Below are positions 34,435-42,298 of a stretch of 64,000 nt of DNA, one piece after another. The notes beneath the pieces are model-generated. The model did not search any database and was not told the origin of the DNA. It worked only from the letters and a program-made list of their open reading frames with translations. Each line of letters starts with the position of its first letter. Position 1 is the first letter of the stretch. This DNA comes from Duganella sp. BuS-21 (GTDB lineage Bacteria > Pseudomonadota > Gammaproteobacteria > Burkholderiales > Burkholderiaceae_D), in contig CP097466.1 in assembly GCA_041874725.1 (NCBI GenBank), forward strand, positions 1,736,001 through 1,800,000, written 5' to 3'. The position numbers were made by a program, and so were the translations under genes.

Positions 34435-35403
34435 ATGCTGATTAATTGTGTGGCTTATCAGGATGGCAACAAGCTGGCCGACATCCCGGTCGAGGATATC
34501 AGCGACTACATCGAGAAGCCGGAGACTTTTGTGTGGGTGGCGCTGCGCGCCGCCGACCCGGATGAACTGGCGGCGATGCAGCATGAATTCGGCCTGCACG
34601 AACTGGCGGTGGAAGACGCCAGCCGCGGCCATCAACGCCCCAAGATCGAAGAGTACGGCGACTCGCTGTTCGTGGTGGTGAAGACCATCGAATGCCGCGA
34701 CGGCGAGGTGGCGCTGGGCGAGGTCGATATTTTCGTCGGCCAGAATTATGTGCTGTCCTCGCGCGACGGCGACAGCCAGCAAGGCTTTCTCGGCGTGCGT
34801 GCGCGCGCCGAGCGCGAGCCGCACATGCTGCGCCTCGGTCCGGCCTTCGTGCTGTATGCCTTGATGGACGCGGTGGTGGACCGCTACTTCCCGGTGCTCG
34901 ACATGCTGGAGAGCGAGCTGGAAAAAATCGAGGATCTGATCTTCACGCAGGGCCGGCAGCGCGACAACATCCAGCGCCTGTATGAGCTGAAGAGCAAGGT
35001 GACGCTGGTGCGCCACGCGGTGGCGCCGTTGATGGAAGCGGTGGGGCGGCTGCACGGCGGCCGCGTGCCGTCGATGTGCCAGGACACGCAGGAATACTTC
35101 CGCGACGTGCACGATCACCTGCACCGCATCAGCGGTTCGCTGGACGGCATCCGCGACACCATCGCCACGGCGATCCAGGTCAATCTGTCGATGACGGCGA
35201 TCGAGGAGAGCGAAGTGAACAAGCGGCTGGCGGCGTGGGCGGCGATCTTCGCGATCGTGACCGCATTTGCCGGGCTGTGGGGCATGAATTTCAAATACAT
35301 GCCGGAGCTGGACTGGAAGTACGGCTATCCGATGGCGGTGGCCATCATGGTCGGCGTGTGCCTGTATCTGTACCGGCGCTTCAAGCGATCTGGGTGGTTA
35401 TAA
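34435..35403 (+). CDS. corA: CorA-family magnesium/cobalt transporter
   Basis: Inner-membrane divalent cation channel. The 322-residue protein has a large cytoplasmic N-terminal domain (WVALRAADPDELAAMQHEFGLHELAVEDA start), a long stalk helix, and two C-terminal spans. The signature GMN occurs at 283-285 (GLWGMNF). The short C-terminus is basic (YRRFKRSGW). No leader riboswitch is apparent because the upstream gene's terminator is only 11 bp away. Confidence 0.94.
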   Translation: MLINCVAYQDGNKLADIPVEDISDYIEKPETFVWVALRAADPDELAAMQHEFGLHELAVEDASRGHQRPKIEEYGDSLFVVVKTIECRDGEVALGEVDIFVGQNYVLSSRDGDSQQGFLGVRARAEREPHMLRLGPAFVLYALMDAVVDRYFPVLDMLESELEKIEDLIFTQGRQRDNIQRLYELKSKVTLVRHAVAPLMEAVGRLHGGRVPSMCQDTQEYFRDVHDHLHRISGSLDGIRDTIATAIQVNLSMTAIEESEVNKRLAAWAAIFAIVTAFAGLWGMNFKYMPELDWKYGYPMAVAIMVGVCLYLYRRFKRSGWL

Positions 35404-35450
35404 AAAAATCCCCGGCGGCACTGAGCATGCTCAGGCCGCCGGGGATTTTT
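35403..35450. terminator. Bidirectional terminator between corA and a TBDR gene
   Basis: AATCCCCGGCGGC pairs with GCCGCCGGGGATT, with A and T runs on either side, so it can terminate both convergent genes. Confidence 0.9.
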
Positions 35451-35464
35451 ACGTCAGCTTCTGA

Positions 35465-38170
35465 TTAGAAGTTGTAGGTGGCGCGCACGTAGGCGGTGCG
35501 GCCGGTTGGATCGGTGTAGCGTGGATCGTAGCCAGCCTGGAACACGGCGCTCTGGTACGACAGCGGCGGTACGCGGTCGAACAGGTTGCGCACGCCGGCG
35601 GTCAGGGTCAGGCCCTTGATCGCTTCCCATGCTGCGTAGGTGTCCCAGGTGGTGTAGGACGCTACGCTGTGGCCTGGATGATCTTCAACTTCCTGATCCT
35701 GGTAGCCCGACTTGTAGTGACCGGTCAGACCGGCGGCGTACTTGCCTTTGCTCCAGCCCAGGTTCAGCGTGTTCTGCCAGCGGAAGATCACCTGGTTGCC
35801 CGAGAATGCGCCGACGTTCTGGTGCATCGAGTCGCCGATGAAGTTCTGGTACTCGTACTTGTGCACCCAGGTCGCGTTGTCGGCGATGGTGAAGTTGCCG
35901 TAGTCCTTGGTGCGCAAACGGTAGCTGGCCGACAGATCGACGCCGTTGGTGTTCAGGTCGCCCAGATTCTGGTAGCGGGTATCGATGTAACCGCAGGTGA
36001 TCGGGTTCGGGCACTGCGAACCGTCGGTGGCCAGATCGCCGGACGGATTGCGGTGGTAGTACGACGCGAAGGTTTTCGGATCGGTCAGGATGTCGAAGTC
36101 CTGCAGGGTGCTGATCTGCTGGGTCAGACGGATCGACCAGTAGTCGGCGGTCACGGTCAGGTTGTTGACCGGTTCCAGCACGACGCCGAGGCTGCCGTTT
36201 TTCGAACGTTCAGGTTGCAGGTTGACGTTACCGCCGTTCAGCACCTGGAACTGCTGCTTGCAGTTGGCCGCAGACGACTTGCCCGGAATCGGCGTACCGC
36301 CTGGGCAGTTGATCGGATCGTTCAGGGTGTTGCCGGAGTTGGTGTAGGCTTCCGACATGTTCAGCTCATACAGCGACGGCGCGCGGAAACCCTTCGAGTA
36401 CGAACCGCGCAGCAGCACGGCGGTCGCTGGACGGTAGGTGAAGCCGAACTTCGGATTGGCGGTGTGACCGAAGTCGCTGTACTTGTCGTAACGCACGGCG
36501 GCGGTGACGTCCAGGTTCTTCAGCAGCGGCAGGTTCAGCTCCGAGAAGAACGCCGACACGTTGCGCTTGCCGACGTTCAGAGTGTTCGGATCGATACCGG
36601 TCGAGGCGATCACCTTGGCAGCGTACTCGGTGTTGGCGGCGCTGTAGAACTCTTGCTGTTCGTATTGCGCGCCGACGGCCAGTGCGGCCTGGTGGCCGGT
36701 ATTCAGCCAGTCGCCGATTTCGCGGCTCATCTTGAAGTCCGCGCCACGGGTCTTGCCGGTCGCGTTCATGATGTTGCCGTCCAGAGCTGCCGAATTCAGC
36801 AGCGCGGTGCCGGCGGCATCCTGGGCGCCGAAGACGTTGATCACGCCATCAAGCACGCCTTTGGTGATCAGGTTGCCATCGCTGTAGCCGTACAGGTTTT
36901 CCTTCAGCTTGTTCTTGTTATAGGTCAGGGCGGTCTGGTAGTCCCAGCCTGCCATGGTGCCTTTCAACTCGACCACCAGGCGTTCCTGGCGGTTGATGTT
37001 TTCATCGGCACGCGAACCGTTCGGCAGATCGCGCCATTTGGCGTGGACGAAGCCTGGCTTGACGCCGGCGGTGTTGTCGCCGCCGATGTCGGTGTAGTTC
37101 GGGTCCAATGCGACTGCGGCAGGGATGCTGCCGTTGCCTGGGAAGTAAGGATTGAGGGAACCGTCAGGACGCTGACGGTTGATGTACAGGCCGCCGTATG
37201 GCACAGGCGCGATGCCGCTCTGGATCTTGCTTTCGGTCGACAGGTATTCCACGCCGAGTTCGTGGTTCTCGTTCAGCTTGAAGGTACCCTTGATCAGGCC
37301 GGTGTTGCGCTTGCTCTTAGGGATGTAGTCGACAAAGCTGGAGGTGGTCATCAGGCAGGAGCCGTCGCCCGCCGGGATCAGGTTGGTGCCGGTGGTGCAG
37401 CCGGGGCCGGACGGATTGGCGCTGACTTCCTGGTAGTAGTTGGCTGGGCTGGTCGAGCCCGACAGGCCGCCTGGATAGCGGGTGTTGAAATCACGCTGCA
37501 TGCCGCCGATGCGCTGTTGCGACTGGTGGTCGAACATGGCGAAGATATTGAAGCCGTCCTTGTCCAGATCGCCGTAGCCGAAGCCGAAGTTGGCGTTCTT
37601 GGAGAAGCCGCCGTCGTGCTGCGGGCTGTCCGCGCCCACGGTGACGGTGCCACCCTGGTAGTCTTTTTTGGTGATGAAGTTGATCACGCCGCCGACGGCG
37701 TCGGAGCCGTACAGCGAGGAAGCGCCGTCGCGCAGCACTTCAACGCGCTCGAGCGCGGCGAACGGGATCATGTTCAGGTCGGGTGCCGAGCTGTCGAGGG
37801 CGTTGTTCGCCAGGCGGCGGCCGTTCAGCAGGATCAGGGTCTTGTTGGCGCCGATGCCGCGCAGGTCGGCGAACGAAGCGCCGCCGGTGCCGGAACCGAC
37901 CACCTGGCTGGTGCCTTGCGACGATTGCGAGACGCTCAGGTTGGCCAGCACTTGTTCAACGGTGGTGATGCCTTCCTTCTTCAGGTCGGCCATTTTCACT
38001 ATGGTCACAGGGACGGCGGTCTCAGCGTCGATACGCTTGATCGCCGAACCGGTAATTTCAACGCGCTGGATAGGCGCATCCTGGGCGAATGCTGGTTGTG
38101 CCAGCATCAGTGCGGCGCTGCCCGCAAACATCACGCGCAGCGAGCGCGACAAAACAGTTTCCATCATCAT
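35465..38170 (-). CDS. TonB-dependent outer-membrane receptor
   Basis: Outer-membrane transporter of 901 residues. The signal peptide (to about AFAQDAP) follows the leader MMMETVLSRSLRVMFAG, shared with the receptor at 53166-56102. The plug starts with QRVEITGSAIKRID and contains LNGRRLANN, RVEVLRDGASSLYGSDAVGGVINF. The barrel has typical aromatic strands and ends in TYNF. The substrate is not known; this branch is often annotated simply as a TonB-dependent receptor. AAGGAG precedes three successive ATG codons (38170, 38167, 38164), so the start is within three residues. Confidence 0.9.
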   Translation of the reverse strand: MMMETVLSRSLRVMFAGSAALMLAQPAFAQDAPIQRVEITGSAIKRIDAETAVPVTIVKMADLKKEGITTVEQVLANLSVSQSSQGTSQVVGSGTGGASFADLRGIGANKTLILLNGRRLANNALDSSAPDLNMIPFAALERVEVLRDGASSLYGSDAVGGVINFITKKDYQGGTVTVGADSPQHDGGFSKNANFGFGYGDLDKDGFNIFAMFDHQSQQRIGGMQRDFNTRYPGGLSGSTSPANYYQEVSANPSGPGCTTGTNLIPAGDGSCLMTTSSFVDYIPKSKRNTGLIKGTFKLNENHELGVEYLSTESKIQSGIAPVPYGGLYINRQRPDGSLNPYFPGNGSIPAAVALDPNYTDIGGDNTAGVKPGFVHAKWRDLPNGSRADENINRQERLVVELKGTMAGWDYQTALTYNKNKLKENLYGYSDGNLITKGVLDGVINVFGAQDAAGTALLNSAALDGNIMNATGKTRGADFKMSREIGDWLNTGHQAALAVGAQYEQQEFYSAANTEYAAKVIASTGIDPNTLNVGKRNVSAFFSELNLPLLKNLDVTAAVRYDKYSDFGHTANPKFGFTYRPATAVLLRGSYSKGFRAPSLYELNMSEAYTNSGNTLNDPINCPGGTPIPGKSSAANCKQQFQVLNGGNVNLQPERSKNGSLGVVLEPVNNLTVTADYWSIRLTQQISTLQDFDILTDPKTFASYYHRNPSGDLATDGSQCPNPITCGYIDTRYQNLGDLNTNGVDLSASYRLRTKDYGNFTIADNATWVHKYEYQNFIGDSMHQNVGAFSGNQVIFRWQNTLNLGWSKGKYAAGLTGHYKSGYQDQEVEDHPGHSVASYTTWDTYAAWEAIKGLTLTAGVRNLFDRVPPLSYQSAVFQAGYDPRYTDPTGRTAYVRATYNF

Positions 38171-38468
38171 TAACGAACTCCTTCGGGGGGTGTTTCTTGA
38201 CTCTTTATTATTGAAAATTACACTATGAATATTCTATAAATGAATTTATTCAGTGCAGGTCATGAAACCACCCGGCGCCGCCCAAGGTCAATTATCGCTC
38301 TGTAACAACATTGAAATAAACAACACTTCCTTCGGTTTTTACCGAAAAACAAGCGTTTTTTACACAAGAATACAAAGTTTTTGGCTGATTATGGCTTGGG
38401 CATGCTAGGAACGGCGTAAACCTGAAGCCAGGTTTACGCTGTTATATAACGATACAATCCGGGGTCTA
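38171..38468. other. AT-rich upstream region of TBDR gene
   Basis: About 300 bp without a credible gene. It is AT-rich compared with the coding sequence and presumably holds the promoter of the minus-strand receptor, although no consensus promoter is compelling. One perfect hairpin, GCGTAAACCTG-AAGC-CAGGTTTACGC (38414-38439), is present. Confidence 0.6.
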
Positions 38469-38542
38469 CAACCCGGGGTCAGTTCCGACATTCGGACATT
38501 TCGCTCGCGAAATGTCCGAATGTCGGAACTGACCCCGGGTTG
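38469..38542. repeat. Perfect 35-bp inverted repeat (palindromic element)
   Basis: Two 35-base arms (38469-38503 and 38508-38542) are perfect reverse complements around a 4-base loop. The arm includes GGGGTCAGTTCCGACATTCG, also found once at 27065. The element ends 3 bp from the stop of the flavoprotein gene. It has a T run only on the plus-strand side, so it is not a normal terminator for the minus-strand gene. Confidence 0.95.
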
Positions 38543-38545
38543 TTT

Positions 38546-40183
38546 TTAGGCGCGCTTGGCGGCCATGGAGAGGGCGACCGCTTCGGCCACCTTGATGCCG
38601 TCGACGCCGGCGGAGAGGATGCCGCCCGCGTAGCCGGCGCCTTCGCCGGCCGGGAACAGGCCTTTGGTGTTGAGGCTTTGCAGCGTGTCGTCGCGGCGCT
38701 TGATGCGGATCGGCGACGAGGTGCGCGTCTCCAGACCGGTCAGCACGGCGTCGTGCTTGAAGTAGCCCTTGATCTGCTTGTCGAACGCCGGGAAGGCTTC
38801 GCGCAGCGCCGTCACCGCGAACTCCGGCAGGATCTGCGCCAGGTCGGTCAGCGTGATGCCGGGCTTGTACGACGGCACCACCGCGCCGAAGTCGGTCGAG
38901 GCGCGCCCGGCCACGAAGTCGCCCATCAGCTGGCCCGGCGCGTTGTAGCTGCCGCCGCCCAGGTGGAAGGCTTTTTCTTCAAGCTCGCGCTGGAAGGCCA
39001 TGCCCGCCAGCGGGTGGCCCGGATAGTCTTCTTCCGGCGAGATGCTGACCACGATGGCGCTGTTGGCGTTGCGCTCGTTGCGCGAGTATTGGCTCATGCC
39101 GTTGGTGACCACGCGGCCCGGCTCGGACGCCGCCGCCACCACCGTGCCGCCCGGGCACATGCAGAAGCTGTACACCGCGCGGCCGTTGCTGGCGTGGTGC
39201 ACCAGCTTGTAGTCGGCCGCACCGAGGATGGGGTGGCCGGCGTTGGCGCCGAAGCGGCAGGCGTCGATCAGCGATTGCGGGTGCTCGACCCGGAAGCCGA
39301 TCGAGAACGGCTTGGCTTCGATGTAGACGCCGCGCTCGTACAGCATCTCGAAGGTGTCGCGCGCGCTGTGGCCGACGGCCAGGATTACGTGGTCGGTGAC
39401 GATTTTCTCGCCGCTTTCCAGCATGATGCCGCGCATCTGGCGGCCGTCCGCCGTTTCTTCAACGTCGATGTCGGTGACCTTGCTGCTGAAGCGGTATTCG
39501 CCGCCCAGCGCTTCGATGTTCTCGCGCATCGCTTCCACCATCTTCACCAGGCGGAAGGTGCCGATGTGCGGCTTGCTGACGTAGATGATTTCGTCCGGCG
39601 CGCCGGCCTTGACGAACTCGGTCAGCACCTTGCGGCCGTAGTGTTTCGGATCCTTGATCTGGCTGTACAGCTTGCCGTCCGAGAAGGTGCCGGCGCCGCC
39701 TTCGCCGAACTGCACGTTCGATTCCGGATTGAGCTTGCGCTGGCGCCAGAAGCCGAAGGTGTCGACGGTGCGTTCGCGCACGATCTTGCCGCGTTCAACG
39801 ATGATGGGGCGCAGGCCCATTTGCGCCAGGATCAGCGCCGCCAGCAGGCCGCAGGGGCCGATGCCGATCACCACCGGACGCTGGAAGTCGGGATGCGCCG
39901 CCAGCGCGGCGCCGTCGGCCACGAATTGATAGGCGGTGTCCGGCGAGGGCACGATGTGGAGGTCGTTGTGGTGGCGCTGCAGCACGGCGGCTTCGTCCTT
40001 GAGCTCGATATCGAGCGCGTAGATCAGGACGATGGCGGATTTCTTGCGCGCGTCGTAGCTGCGCTTGTAAATGGTAAAGCCGAGCAGTTCGTCAGCGGCG
40101 ATGCCGAGGCGCGCGATGATGGCGGCCGGCAGGTCGGCTTCCGCATGGTCCAGCGGGAGCTTGAGTTCGTTTAGTCTCAACAT
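38546..40183 (-). CDS. FAD-dependent oxidoreductase (NAD(P)/FAD dehydrogenase-like)
   Basis: A 545-residue flavoprotein. After an N-terminal domain of about 95 residues (MLRLNELKLPLDHAEADL), the dinucleotide-binding motif appears as VIGIGPCGLLAALILAQMGL. This is followed by GEGGAGTFSDGKL and the C-terminal FAD contact GLFPAGEGAGYAGGILSAGVDGIKVAEA. The overall order matches the widely conserved bacterial family annotated as FAD-dependent dehydrogenase or YtfP/HI0933-neighbour type; the substrate is unknown. The start at 40183 begins with the family-like MLRLNEL; longer upstream frames are not supported. Confidence 0.85.
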   Translation of the reverse strand: MLRLNELKLPLDHAEADLPAAIIARLGIAADELLGFTIYKRSYDARKKSAIVLIYALDIELKDEAAVLQRHHNDLHIVPSPDTAYQFVADGAALAAHPDFQRPVVIGIGPCGLLAALILAQMGLRPIIVERGKIVRERTVDTFGFWRQRKLNPESNVQFGEGGAGTFSDGKLYSQIKDPKHYGRKVLTEFVKAGAPDEIIYVSKPHIGTFRLVKMVEAMRENIEALGGEYRFSSKVTDIDVEETADGRQMRGIMLESGEKIVTDHVILAVGHSARDTFEMLYERGVYIEAKPFSIGFRVEHPQSLIDACRFGANAGHPILGAADYKLVHHASNGRAVYSFCMCPGGTVVAAASEPGRVVTNGMSQYSRNERNANSAIVVSISPEEDYPGHPLAGMAFQRELEEKAFHLGGGSYNAPGQLMGDFVAGRASTDFGAVVPSYKPGITLTDLAQILPEFAVTALREAFPAFDKQIKGYFKHDAVLTGLETRTSSPIRIKRRDDTLQSLNTKGLFPAGEGAGYAGGILSAGVDGIKVAEAVALSMAAKRA

Positions 40184-40362
40184 GATGGGTTCCAACAAGT
40201 GACAGGGCTCCGTAGCTAGCGGAGAGTGGTGCGGCCATCTCCCTCGGGCAGCGGCCGCAGGCGCTATTTTACCTGCTGTTAGCGGCAGATGGCCGGAAAA
40301 GGCCGTTGCAATTAACTCATCCATATGGCACTGTCGGCCTGTAGCGGCAGCGAAAGAGGCAT

Positions 40363-41520
40363 ATGACCATTGAAATCCCGACCCAGTCCCCGGTGCCGCC
40401 CCAAGGCATGCAGGCCGAAGCCATGGCACTGGGTTTCGCCCAATGTGTGGAGGCCCAGCAGCGCACCTTCTACGCCACCCCGATAGGCTGGCTGCTGGTG
40501 GCCTGGCTCTGTTACGGCATGGTGCCGCCCGCCGACGTGCTGCGCTGGGCCGGCTGCTTCTTTCTGGCATGGACCGTCAACCTGCTGACGTTGCGGCATA
40601 TCGCCAAAACCGGGCCCGACATCCGGCGCCACCGTTTCGCGCTGACCGCCACGGTCGTGTTGGACGGTGTCTGCTGGGGCTTGATGGCACGGATGCTGAT
40701 GACCCACAACGCCCGCCTCGACGCTTGGCTGCTGATCGTGCTGTGCGGCGCGCTGGCGGTGAACGTGCCGACCTATATCACTTACCCGCGCGCGTTTCGC
40801 CTGCTGACCGGGGCGATGTGGCTGACCACCGCCGTGTCCGTCGCCACGCGCTGGTCCGGCATCGACGCCGCGATCCAGCTGCTCACCGGCTTGCTGGTCT
40901 ACTGCGGGCTGCTGATCTACACCATCGGCCCCATCTCTACCCGCGTGGTGGAAGGGATACGCCTACGGCTGGAAAACGGCGCTCTGGCGGAACGTCTGCA
41001 GCAGCATCTGGACCATGCCAAGCACCTGGCCAGCACCGACGCCCTGACCGGGCAGATGAATCGCCGCGCCCTGGACCAGGCGCTGGATCAACTGATCGTC
41101 GAGGGCGACCGGCGCGGCGCCGTGTTTTCCCTGCTGATGCTCGATATCGACTATTTCAAGAAAATCAACGACACGCACGGCCACAGCGTCGGCGACCAGG
41201 CCTTGCAGGCGGTGGCCCGGCGTATCGCCGCGCCGCTCAGGAAAGGGGACTTGTGCGCCCGTTTCGGCGGCGAGGAGTTTGTCGCACTGCTGCCTGCAGC
41301 CGACCTGGACCAGGCCTGCGAGGTGGCCGAGCGCATCCGTCAGGCGGTGGCGCAGGCGGCGCTGGAGACCGAGCCGCCCATCCCGGCCACGGTGTCGATC
41401 GGCGTGGCCACCTACTGCGCCGGCATGAGCGCCGAGGCCCTGCTGGCCGTGGCCGACCGCGAAGTCTACGTGGCCAAACGCAATGGCCGCAATCAGGTGT
41501 GCGCCGACCAGGGCGGTTGA
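40363..41520 (+). CDS. Membrane-bound diguanylate cyclase (GGDEF)
   Basis: Synthesises cyclic-di-GMP from GTP. Five or six membrane spans occupy residues about 40-190 (for example WLLVAWLCYGMVP and LLTGLLVYCGLLIYTIG). A short coiled linker and the GGDEF domain follow. The active loop is GGEEF at 302-306. RKGD at 293-296 sits five residues before it, an intact inhibitory I-site, so feedback control by the product is expected. No EAL domain is present. Length is 385 residues. No partner gene is adjacent. Confidence 0.94.
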   Translation: MTIEIPTQSPVPPQGMQAEAMALGFAQCVEAQQRTFYATPIGWLLVAWLCYGMVPPADVLRWAGCFFLAWTVNLLTLRHIAKTGPDIRRHRFALTATVVLDGVCWGLMARMLMTHNARLDAWLLIVLCGALAVNVPTYITYPRAFRLLTGAMWLTTAVSVATRWSGIDAAIQLLTGLLVYCGLLIYTIGPISTRVVEGIRLRLENGALAERLQQHLDHAKHLASTDALTGQMNRRALDQALDQLIVEGDRRGAVFSLLMLDIDYFKKINDTHGHSVGDQALQAVARRIAAPLRKGDLCARFGGEEFVALLPAADLDQACEVAERIRQAVAQAALETEPPIPATVSIGVATYCAGMSAEALLAVADREVYVAKRNGRNQVCADQGG

Positions 41521-42298
41521 TATCCCGGTCGTCGCCGAATATATCGTTGGGCTCAGCAAGCATATTAACAATGCACGCCATTTATTTTATTCAGTTTCAA
41601 ATCATCGACGAATAAACTGATAAAAAAGTTATAAAGCGAAAATTGCATATTCATATGCACCAAATCAGCCGGCTGCGCACTAAAAATGTGCGTTGTAAAA
41701 AAACAACGATGGTGCCACTTTGCAACTTTCCAGACGCGCTGTATTTCGGACTATGAAATGGCTCTTGTCACACTTTTGTATACACTAAGATACACCGCTC
41801 ATGCTGCATCGCACCAATATTGCACCTCAATCAACGCATGCATTGCCGCAGTAATGCCAAATTTTTACCTTTTTTGCCTTATTTAATTCATTTTTACATG
41901 GATTAACACGTATAAAAGCATTGTTACATCTGGAATTGGTAGATGAATAATGAAAATCCTCGCGCCGCAGCAAAAAACTCTTCGTAAAGTACTTGCATTG
42001 TTGCGAAGGTTTGTAATCGTTGTTTTCACGAAACATTGCGCCGCCGTGGTTGACAGTTTTGCCAAGCAAATGGTTTCATGCAATGCGCCTGCAAAACACA
42101 ACTTTGCCAGGTGTTAATAAATGAGATTCATCACCCTGATAATCCCCACGGCTTTGCGGCCTGGCGGAAATGTCATCCAAGGTTTAAAGAATCCAGCAGG
42201 TTGGGCCAATAACAATGTGCCGGGGTTTTTAAATAAAGCCCTGCGTGTATTTGGTTACGTTTCTCTCGACAAGAGAGTTCAATAATGGGAGTTTTACA
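41521..42298. other. 780-bp AT-rich intergenic region
   Basis: No convincing gene on either strand; the small open frames lack ribosome sites and family resemblance. The stretch is much richer in A and T than its surroundings. It has several short dyads, such as GCATAT-TC-ATATGC near 41650 and GTTGT-A6-ACAAC near 41695. The last part must carry the promoter and leader of the TBDR at 42299; a TTGACA at 42050 has no good partner -10. Confidence 0.6.

Noticed and set aside
41686..42069. Two small open frames in the AT-rich gap before the tandem TBDRs
   Set aside because: No Shine-Dalgarno, no recognisable domain and overlapping opposite-strand frames; treated as chance openings in AT-rich DNA.
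42050..42078. Sigma-70 promoter with TTGACA upstream of the first tandem TBDR
   Set aside because: The -35 is perfect but no acceptable -10 lies at 16-18 bp.
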